From positions 1 to 7,642 of the forward strand of contig JAENJC010000052.1 of the NCBI GenBank assembly GCA_016844545.1: a stretch of DNA of 7,642 nucleotides, read 5' to 3'. Numbering within the stretch: the stretch's first letter is position 1; each line of letters starts with the position of its first letter. Below are positions 1-5,583 of the stretch, piece after piece. Under the pieces are notes generated by a model. That model worked only from the letters and a program-made list of their open reading frames with translations, was not told where the DNA came from and searched no databases. Position numbers and translations under genes: made by a program. The DNA comes from Deltaproteobacteria bacterium. Lineage in GTDB: Bacteria; Desulfobacterota; JAENJC01.

Positions 1-957
1 TTATTAAGGACAGGCGAGCTTCACGAAAAGGCTGATGCCCTCATGACCCTCCTCAGAAACTGCACACTATGCCCAAGGGACTGCCGTGTAGACAGGACGG
101 CAGGCAGGCTTGGATACTGCCGTTCTGGGTATCTCCCGATAATTTCCAGCTACTGCGCCCACCACGGCGAGGAGCCGGTACTCTCCGGCAGGAAGGGGTC
201 GGGGACGATATTTTTCGGCAACTGCAATCTCCGCTGCGTATTCTGCCAGAACCACCAGATATCCCAGCCCGCATGCTCCTTGAAAGAAAAGGAGGTCGGA
301 TTTGAGACCCTTGCCGACATGATGCTGGAGCTTCAATCGCTGGGTTGCCATAATATTAACTTCGTTTCGCCTTCCCACTTCGCGGCCCAGATAGTCAGGG
401 CCGTTGATATCGCCGCATCAAAGGGCCTCATGATACCGCTTGTCTATAACACAAACGGATATGACTCACTTGATACGCTCAGGCTTCTGGAGGGGATAAT
501 AGACATATACCTCCCTGACATCAAATACAGTGACGACAATGCGGCGCTTGAGTATTCAAAGGTCGGGGATTATGTGGAGCATTCAAGGGCTGCAATCCTT
601 GAGATGAAGAGACAGGTAGGAGACCTCGTTATTGACTCTGAGGGGATTGCTCAGAGAGGGCTTATCGTCAGGCACCTTGTTCTCCCCAACGACCTTGCAG
701 GAAGCAGGGAAAGCCTGAGATTTATAAGTGAAAAGGTGGGCAAAGAAACGTATATAAGTGTGATGTCCCAGTACTTCCCTACCCATAAGGCGGCTGAATA
801 TCCACTGATATCACGACCGATAAGCTTTAGTGAGTATGAAAAGGCGCTTGAATGGCTTGACAGCTTTGGGCTTGAAAACGGTTGGATGCAGGAGCATTCG
901 AGCAGGGATTTTTATCAGCCGGATTTTGACAAGGATAAACCTTTTGGAGGAGATTAA
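1..957 (+). CDS. PflX-like radical SAM protein (COG1313 type), 5' end outside window
   Basis: Radical SAM enzyme related to the pyruvate formate-lyase activating enzyme; family members reductively cleave S-adenosylmethionine, but the physiological target of the PflX branch is not settled. Numbering from the ATG at 43, the CX3CX2C [4Fe-4S] motif is C61, C65, C68 inside GNCNLRCVFCQN. An extra N-terminal cysteine set, C7, C10, C14 and C26 (CTLCPRDC...GYC), is typical of this branch and may bind a second metal centre. A VYNTNGY segment (134-140) and YLPDIKY (156-162) follow as in the family. The frame is open from base 1 (LLRTGELHEKADALM), that segment resembles the usual N-terminus of these proteins, and no Shine-Dalgarno precedes the ATG at 43, so I place the true start upstream of the window. 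The stop is TAA at 955-957. No glycyl-radical enzyme is nearby. The family call is confident; the substrate is unknown. Confidence 0.9.
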   Translation, partial: LLRTGELHEKADALMTLLRNCTLCPRDCRVDRTAGRLGYCRSGYLPIISSYCAHHGEEPVLSGRKGSGTIFFGNCNLRCVFCQNHQISQPACSLKEKEVGFETLADMMLELQSLGCHNINFVSPSHFAAQIVRAVDIAASKGLMIPLVYNTNGYDSLDTLRLLEGIIDIYLPDIKYSDDNAALEYSKVGDYVEHSRAAILEMKRQVGDLVIDSEGIAQRGLIVRHLVLPNDLAGSRESLRFISEKVGKETYISVMSQYFPTHKAAEYPLISRPISFSEYEKALEWLDSFGLENGWMQEHSSRDFYQPDFDKDKPFGGD

Positions 958-962
958 GTAGG

Positions 963-1571
963 CTATTCGAAGAGGCTTACATCTCCCTTACCTTCCCTAA
1001 GTATCACAGCGCTGTCCTCTCTTAACTCTACGATACTGGAGTGTCCTCCGGTGAATATTCCGCCGTCTATGACTGCATCCAGGCTTTGCCCCAAGACCTT
1101 CTCTATATCCTCCGGGTCTGAAAACAGGTCATGCCCAGGTATATGGGCGCTGCTGGTGACAATAGGGTGCCCCAGTTCCCTGACAATAGAAAGGGAGACA
1201 GGGCTATCTGGAATCCTGATCCCAACCTGCTTCTGCTTGTTCTGCATCATTCGCGGGACTTCTCTTGTGGCAGGGAGGACAAATGTGTAAGGCCCGGGAA
1301 GGAGGCGTTTCATGGTTCTGTAAGCGAAGTTGGAGACGATTGCGTACTTGCTTATGTCGGAAAGGTCATGGCAGACTATGCTTATCGGTTTCTTTGGATC
1401 AAGGTTTTTTAGCTGTCGTATTCGATCAATTCCCTTTTTGCTGAATATGCTGCATCCGAATCCGTAGACGGTGTCCGTTGGATATGCAATCACACCGTCA
1501 TTTTGAAGGATCTCCACCACTTTCTGTATCAGGCGTTGTTCCGGGTTTTTGGGGTGTATCTTGATAAGCAT
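963..1571 (-). CDS. YciO-like protein, Sua5/YrdC/YciO superfamily
   Basis: A 202-residue single-domain protein of the YrdC fold. Sua5/TsaC members make threonylcarbamoyl-AMP for the t6A tRNA modification. This protein is closer to the E. coli YciO branch: the N-terminal IHPKNPEQRLIQ, CHDLSDISKY (67-76) and LLPGPYTFVLPATREVPRMM (90-109) match what I remember of YciO. Family motifs seen are YPTDTVYGFG (30-39), VGIRIPD (116-122) and SSIVEL (178-183). The KxR and SxN residues that mark active Sua5/TsaC are changed: IRQLKNLDPKKP (51-62) has K55-N-L57, and TSSAHIPG (139-146) has S141-A-H143. The C-terminal Sua5 domain is absent. The ATG has GAGG 4 nt upstream (1576-1579). It is last in the - strand cluster, 78 nt after kdsB, and ends 5 nt from the convergent radical SAM gene. 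The fold is confident; enzymatic activity is uncertain. Confidence 0.88.
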   Translation of the reverse strand: MLIKIHPKNPEQRLIQKVVEILQNDGVIAYPTDTVYGFGCSIFSKKGIDRIRQLKNLDPKKPISIVCHDLSDISKYAIVSNFAYRTMKRLLPGPYTFVLPATREVPRMMQNKQKQVGIRIPDSPVSLSIVRELGHPIVTSSAHIPGHDLFSDPEDIEKVLGQSLDAVIDGGIFTGGHSSIVELREDSAVILREGKGDVSLFE

Positions 1572-1594
1572 AAAACCTCAAACCTTTATCTATC

Positions 1595-1643
1595 CACAGA
1601 TTCCAAAAGTAGGCGCTTCTAAGCGACGCAGATTTCACAGATT
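1595..1643. repeat. Cluster of three CRCAGATT direct repeats between kdsB and the yciO-like gene
   Basis: The octamer CACAGATT or CGCAGATT occurs at 1595-1602, 1627-1634 and 1636-1643, the last two at a 9-nt pitch. Between them CGCTT (1614-1618) and AAGCG (1621-1625) form a small inverted repeat. On the transcribed - strand the units read AATCTGTG or AATCTGCG. They occupy most of the 78-nt gap, and no hairpin followed by a U-tract is present. They may be a decayed dispersed repeat; no function can be read from the sequence. Confidence 0.5.
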
Positions 1644-1649
1644 AAACCA

Positions 1650-2387
1650 TTACAGAACAGCAAGAAGCCGTCTTACCTTCTCCAGGTCATCTTCCGTATC
1701 CACACCAACGGACTGAAGCCTGGTGGTTGGAACCTTTATCCTGTATCCGTTTTCCAATGCCCTGAGCTGCTCCAGCTTCTCCGCCTCTTCGAGGGGGGTC
1801 TGCGGCATTCCGGAGTATTCCAGAAGGAAGCCCCTCTGGTAGACATAAAGACCTATGTGCTTGAAGTGGCCTGTCAGTAAAGAGAGGGGTGAAGCATCCC
1901 TGAAATACGGTATCGGATAGCGGGAGAAGTAGAGGGCAAAGTCGTTCCTGTCCACCACCACCTTCACTATGTTGGGGTTGTTTAACTCCGCCTCGTCCCT
2001 AATCTCGGCCTTCAGGCTCCCCATGACAATGGAGACATCCTCCATCAATGGCCTTATCGCCTCGTCAATCATAGCAGGCTCAATAAGAGGTTCATCCCCT
2101 TGGACATTCACAATTATATCGGATTCAAGGGCCGCAGCCACCTCTGCAAGCCTGTCTGTACCGCTCTTATGCGCATCGGATGTCATGACAACCTCTCCGC
2201 CGAACCTTTTTACGGCATCGAGTATCCTCCCGTCATCGGTCGCAACAATCACCCTGTTAACCAGTACCGCCTCCCGCGCCCTTTCATAGACATGCTGGAT
2301 CATCGGCTTTCCTGCTATATCTAACAATGGTTTGCCTGGAAGCCTTGTGGATGCGTACCTTGCAGGTATAATGGCGGTGATGTTCAT
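1650..2387 (-). CDS. kdsB: 3-deoxy-manno-octulosonate cytidylyltransferase (CMP-Kdo synthetase)
   Basis: Cytoplasmic enzyme that activates Kdo with CTP to CMP-Kdo and pyrophosphate, the sugar donor for the Kdo transferase at the start of the LPS core. At 245 residues it is about full family length. Motifs in order: nucleotide-binding IPARYASTRLPGKPL (7-21), SGTDRLAEV (75-83), VQGDEP (95-100) with D98 as the likely Mg2+ ligand, HIGLYVYQ (177-184), EKLEQLRALENG (203-214) and VDTEDDLE (229-236) with D230 as the second acidic metal ligand. These separate it from other sugar-nucleotide transferases. Its ATG overlaps the gpsA stop as TAATG, and GAGG at 2395-2398, inside the end of gpsA, is 7 nt upstream, so translation is probably coupled. 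Other Kdo genes (kdsA, kdsD, waaA) are not in the window. The protein looks intact, with all key residues present. Confidence 0.97.
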   Translation of the reverse strand: MNITAIIPARYASTRLPGKPLLDIAGKPMIQHVYERAREAVLVNRVIVATDDGRILDAVKRFGGEVVMTSDAHKSGTDRLAEVAAALESDIIVNVQGDEPLIEPAMIDEAIRPLMEDVSIVMGSLKAEIRDEAELNNPNIVKVVVDRNDFALYFSRYPIPYFRDASPLSLLTGHFKHIGLYVYQRGFLLEYSGMPQTPLEEAEKLEQLRALENGYRIKVPTTRLQSVGVDTEDDLEKVRRLLAVL

Positions 2388-3388
2388 TACCCAACCTCTC
2401 TCTTGAGGTCTCTTGACATGAGGTTTATCACTGCCTCTTTTGCCGGAAGCCCTTCATAGAGGATTTTATAGACATGTTCTGTTATCGGCATCTCTATGCC
2501 GATCTTTTTTGAGAGCTGGTAAACCGCCCTGGATGTTGCAACCCCTTCTGCCACCATATTCATGCCGCTCGTGGTCTCTTCAAGGGTCGCCCCCTTTCCT
2601 ATCTTGTAACCCACAGTCCTGTTTCTAGACAGCTCACCTGTGCATGTCAATACCAGATCGCCGAGTCCGGCCAAGCCTGAGAAGGTAAGGGGATTTGCCC
2701 CCATCTTTGCCCCAAGCCTTGATATCTCAGCCAGCCCTCTGGTAATAAGGGCTGCACGAGTGTTGTATCCAAAACCAAGGCCGTCGGAAATCCCCGTTGC
2801 GATGGCTATGACGTTCTTTACTGCTCCTCCGAGTTCAACTCCTGTAACGTCGTCATGTGTATATACCCTGAAATAGTTGGTGTTAAAAACCTTCTGCGCC
2901 TTCTGTGCGGCCTCTTTATTCTCAGATGCAATAACTACAGCGGTTGGCATCTTCAATGCAACCTCTTTGGCAAAACTTGGCCCGGAAAGAAAGCAGAGAT
3001 TTTTATTCAGGCCTTTGGGCAGGGTCTCTTTCAGAAGGTCGCTCATCAGCATAAGGGTCCCTTCCTCTATCCCCTTGGAGAGGCTGACGGTTGTGGTATC
3101 TTCAGAAATGTGCGGGACTGCCTTTGAAATAACTCTTCTTACCACTTGGGCAGGGGCGGCGGATACCACCATCTCCATTCCTGACGCGGCCTCTTCGAGG
3201 GAGTTTGTAAATTTGATATCTTTAGAAAGGGCAAACCCCGGCAGATAGACATCATTCTCGCCCCTGTCCCTCATCCTCTCGCAGAGGTCTGCCTCATAGA
3301 CCCAGAGGGTAACGCCATGGCCATTTAAGGCCAGCATGTTTGCTATGGTGGTTCCCCAGCTTCCAGCGCCTATAACACCTATCTTCAT
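2387..3388 (-). CDS. gpsA: Glycerol-3-phosphate dehydrogenase [NAD(P)+]
   Basis: Cytoplasmic enzyme that reduces dihydroxyacetone phosphate to sn-glycerol 3-phosphate, the backbone for phospholipid synthesis. At 333 residues it is full length. The N-terminal Rossmann motif is GAGSWGTT (7-14). Further family signatures are SLSKGIE (102-108) with the conserved lysine K105, LSGPSFAKEV (134-143), GVELGGAVKNVIAIATGI (183-200) with K191 as the expected catalytic lysine, NTRAALITRG (209-218), and GLAGLGDLVLTCTGELSRNR (238-257). The ATG at 3388-3386 overlaps the trxB stop as ATGA, a 4-nt overlap, with GGAGA inside the trxB end as ribosome binding site. The stop shares one base with the kdsB start. 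This tight packing argues for one mRNA trxB-gpsA-kdsB. Nothing is truncated or unusual in the protein. Confidence 0.97.
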   Translation of the reverse strand: MKIGVIGAGSWGTTIANMLALNGHGVTLWVYEADLCERMRDRGENDVYLPGFALSKDIKFTNSLEEAASGMEMVVSAAPAQVVRRVISKAVPHISEDTTTVSLSKGIEEGTLMLMSDLLKETLPKGLNKNLCFLSGPSFAKEVALKMPTAVVIASENKEAAQKAQKVFNTNYFRVYTHDDVTGVELGGAVKNVIAIATGISDGLGFGYNTRAALITRGLAEISRLGAKMGANPLTFSGLAGLGDLVLTCTGELSRNRTVGYKIGKGATLEETTSGMNMVAEGVATSRAVYQLSKKIGIEMPITEHVYKILYEGLPAKEAVINLMSRDLKREVG

Positions 3389-4302
3389 TTAAGATATTTC
3401 TCCACAGTAAACGACACTGCCGCCCCGTCACCAACAGCAGTTGCTATCTGCCTCAACTGCTTATTTCTCACATCCCCGGCTGTAAATATGCCTGGAACGG
3501 AGGTCTTCCCCTCCTCGTCAGCAACGACATACCCATCGGTAGTGAGCTCAATAGTCCCCTTTAAAAACTCGGTGTTTGGGTGCATCCCCACATAAATGAA
3601 GACCCCTTGGGCCGGCAGATCTGATATCGCCCCGCTTTTTACATTCCTGAGTTTAAGTTTGGTCATACCTGTTTCATCGCCATCTATGGCGTCAACCACT
3701 GTATCCCAGATGAAAGATATCTTAGCATTGGCGTGAGCCTCTTCCTGGACAATGGCATCAGCCCGGAGTTTGTCTCGTCTGTGGATTATATGGACCTTGC
3801 TTGCAAACCTTGTCAGGAAGAACGCCTCAGATAGGGCTGAATTGCCTCCTCCAATGACTGCAACCTCCTGGTTTCTGAAGAATGCCCCGTCGCATGTCGC
3901 GCAGTAAGAGACACCTCGCCCGACATACAGTCCCTCCCCTGGGATATTCAGCTTGATGGGTGCTGCTCCGCTTGCAATTATAATGGCTCGGCACTTTAAG
4001 ATTCTATCCTCAAGGTGGATAATCTTTATCTCCCCCTCGACTGTTATCTTTTCAACTGTGCCGCTGTCTGTCTCAAGGCCGAACCTTTTGGCCTGCGCGA
4101 TAAATCTTTCCATGAGGTCTGGCCCCTGGATCCCTTCCGGAAAGCCCGGGTAGTTCTCTATCATAAAGGCTGTCATCACCTGCCCGCCTGGTATCATCTT
4201 CTCCAGCATCAATGTCTTGAATCTGGCTCTGGCGCAGTATATCCCCGCTGTCAGCCCTGCCGGACCTCCGCCGATTATAATCACGTCATAGATGTCTGAC
4301 AT
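3385..4302 (-). CDS. trxB: Thioredoxin-disulfide reductase
   Basis: FAD-dependent, low-molecular-weight type thioredoxin reductase, 305 residues, cytoplasmic, passing electrons from NADPH to thioredoxin. FAD-binding GGGPAGLTAG lies at 11-20, the redox-active disulfide is C134-A-T-C137 followed by D138, and the second dinucleotide motif is GGGNSA (151-156). HRRDKLRA (174-181) is the arginine-rich loop expected for the NADPH 2'-phosphate, so NADPH rather than NADH is likely. GIFTAGDVR (271-279) and RQIATAVGDGAAVSF (284-298) close the FAD site. A perfect AGGAGG (4307-4312) stands 4 nt before the ATG and fixes the start. It heads the coupled trxB-gpsA-kdsB group. I see no strong promoter in the 75 nt upstream, so read-through from the exchanger gene is possible. 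No thioredoxin gene is in the window. Confidence 0.96.
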   Translation of the reverse strand: MSDIYDVIIIGGGPAGLTAGIYCARARFKTLMLEKMIPGGQVMTAFMIENYPGFPEGIQGPDLMERFIAQAKRFGLETDSGTVEKITVEGEIKIIHLEDRILKCRAIIIASGAAPIKLNIPGEGLYVGRGVSYCATCDGAFFRNQEVAVIGGGNSALSEAFFLTRFASKVHIIHRRDKLRADAIVQEEAHANAKISFIWDTVVDAIDGDETGMTKLKLRNVKSGAISDLPAQGVFIYVGMHPNTEFLKGTIELTTDGYVVADEEGKTSVPGIFTAGDVRNKQLRQIATAVGDGAAVSFTVEKYLK

Positions 4303-4338
4303 ATTCCCTCCTGGAAAAAAGATCCAAACGCCCCCTGA

Positions 4339-4361
4339 CCCCCTCTTTATTAAAGAGGGGG
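4339..4361. repeat. Perfect 11-bp palindromic repeat in front of trxB
   Basis: CCCCCTCTTTA (4339-4349) and TAAAGAGGGGG (4351-4361) are exact reverse complements around one central base, so either strand can fold into a strong hairpin with a few A/T bases as the loop. It sits 16 nt past the stop of the exchanger gene and about 26 nt before the trxB ribosome binding site. On the - strand no U-run follows directly, so it is not a textbook intrinsic terminator, though it could slow transcription or protect a 3' end. A diverged look-alike lies at 7423-7445. Confidence 0.7.
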
Positions 4362-4377
4362 AATGAGGAAATTATTG

Positions 4378-5394
4378 TTAAATGCTCATAAGGACAATAG
4401 TAACGAATGTCACATAAAGGATTCCGTTGAGAATAAGTTTTGGCGGTGTCATCTGCATCTTTCTGACGGCGAAAATATACAGCCAGACAGCAGCCAGGAT
4501 TGTAATAACACTGCTTGCCGAAACCGTCAGGTTCAGCGTCCATGGTGTGAGGAATATACCTATGGCAGGTAGGACGCTACCCTGAAACACCATGGCGCCG
4601 GTTATGTTTCCTACAGCCATAGTGTCTTTTCCCTGTCTTATCCAGAGGATGCTGTTGACCTTCTCAGGGAGCTCTGTGGCGATCGGCACAATAAGGAGGG
4701 CAAGGGCTATTACCGGGATTTGCAGCAGATCTGCCAGGTGTTCAACCCCGCCCACAAACCCCTTTGCCCCGGCAATTATGAGGGCCAGGGCAATAAATAG
4801 CTGGACTACCACAAAGAACATGTGGTCCTTGAATATTGCGGAAAGATAAAGGTTCTTGCTCTCCTCTGTCGCATGCCCCTCTTTAGCAAGCGCCTCACTG
4901 GCCCTTATGGTCTCCATAACATAGTAGAAATATGTAAGGACAAGGACGATGGCAACAAACACCCTCAAGATACGCCAGTCCGCAGGGGTGAAGGCTACAA
5001 AGAAGGCCAGGGAAAAGACAAAGATAAAAAACTGAAGGTCACGCTTGTATCCGGTAGGTTCAGGCTCGATATGGGCCTTGCCACGCCTATTCTTAAATAT
5101 CAGCGCAGCCATTCCTACAAGGAACATGGCCATGGTTGAAAGCATGAAAGGAGCGCCAAGGATGGCTCCAACACCGACCTCTTCGCTGACATGTGCGGAG
5201 TTTCCGGCAAATATGGCAACCAGCGGGATCATTGTTTCGGGAAGGGCAGTCCCAACTGCTGCAAATATACTCCCTGTCACTCCTTCAGAGAATTTGAGCT
5301 TTGCCCCAAGGGACTCAATGGCATTGGTGAATATCTCGGCGGCTACAATAATGACGAGTAAAGAGAAAAACAGTATAATCAGATCGTGGGTCAA
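4378..5394 (-). CDS. Sodium/calcium exchanger family (CaCA) membrane protein, divergent
   Basis: Integral inner-membrane protein of 338 residues with about ten hydrophobic segments and a hydrophilic central loop (about 161-190), arranged as two alpha-repeat halves as in CaCA cation/Ca2+ exchangers. Alpha-1 has GTALPE (48-53) and VGAILGAP (75-82); alpha-2 has ATELPE (239-244) and VGNITGAMVF (261-270). The two transport glutamates, E53 and E244, are kept. The usual GTS(L/x)PE and GN..GSN patterns are altered: S to A in repeat 1, GTS to ATE in repeat 2, and GSN to GAP and GAM. Ion specificity therefore cannot be assumed to be Na+/Ca2+; such proteins are sometimes labelled sodium:proton exchangers. 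The start is TTG at 5394-5392, chosen because AGGAG (5402-5406) lies 7 nt upstream. Possibly co-transcribed with trxB. The family is confident; the substrate is not. Confidence 0.88.
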   Translation of the reverse strand: MTHDLIILFFSLLVIIVAAEIFTNAIESLGAKLKFSEGVTGSIFAAVGTALPETMIPLVAIFAGNSAHVSEEVGVGAILGAPFMLSTMAMFLVGMAALIFKNRRGKAHIEPEPTGYKRDLQFFIFVFSLAFFVAFTPADWRILRVFVAIVLVLTYFYYVMETIRASEALAKEGHATEESKNLYLSAIFKDHMFFVVVQLFIALALIIAGAKGFVGGVEHLADLLQIPVIALALLIVPIATELPEKVNSILWIRQGKDTMAVGNITGAMVFQGSVLPAIGIFLTPWTLNLTVSASSVITILAAVWLYIFAVRKMQMTPPKLILNGILYVTFVTIVLMSI

Positions 5395-5401
5395 GGGATA
5401 A

Positions 5402-5406
5402 CTCCT
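5402..5406 (-). promoter_or_regulatory. Ribosome binding site that sets a TTG start
   Basis: The - strand reads AGGAG here, 7 nt before a TTG codon. The first in-frame ATG comes much later, inside transmembrane repeat 1, and would remove the first membrane helix, so the TTG start is preferred. Confidence 0.7.
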
Positions 5407-5485
5407 TTTATTATTATGAATAGTTAGACGCGCATGTTGTGCATATGAAGTTAACAGATGGGGGTTATTTTTTCAACAGATTTCC

Positions 5486-5520
5486 AAGGCATTCACTGTA
5501 AATGGACACAGCAATGCCTT
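5486..5520 (-). other. Imperfect hairpin between the HD-GYP gene and the exchanger gene
   Basis: AAGGCATT (5486-5493) pairs with AATGCCTT (5513-5520). Inside, CTGT and ACAG form a further 4 bp separated by a small unequal internal loop, leaving an 8-nt apical loop. It lies about 64 nt downstream of the HD-GYP stop on the - strand. The following - strand sequence has an A-run, not a U-run, so it is not a standard intrinsic terminator; a 3'-end stabiliser or a Rho-dependent end is possible. In the rest of this 189-nt gap only a weak promoter candidate for the exchanger is visible. Confidence 0.4.
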
Positions 5521-5583
5521 TGCTGGATTCCCCCGCCAGAAGGTCGGGTTGAATAGTTCGTTATCTATACCATCTAACAGGAC

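Noticed and set aside
1051..1412. Open frames on the + strand opposite the YciO-like gene
   Set aside because: They lie antisense to a gene with clear family motifs, have no convincing ribosome binding site, and encode cysteine/proline-rich translations without domain features.
1969..3248. Several + strand open frames opposite kdsB and gpsA
   Set aside because: They are antisense shadows of well-conserved enzymes; the translations are low-complexity serine/alanine-rich and match no known family.
4339..4361. Intrinsic terminator for the exchanger gene
   Set aside because: The stem is strong, but no U-tract follows on the - strand, so I list it as a palindromic repeat.
4286..4543. A - strand frame of 85 codons bridging the exchanger end and the trxB start
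   Set aside because: It overlaps the exchanger gene in another frame, runs through the palindrome and across the trxB ribosome binding site, and shows no domain.
5448..5476. Promoter for the exchanger on the - strand: TTGAAA, 17 nt, TAACTT
   Set aside because: The -35 box is good, but the -10 box matches only three bases of the consensus; too weak to call without transcript data.
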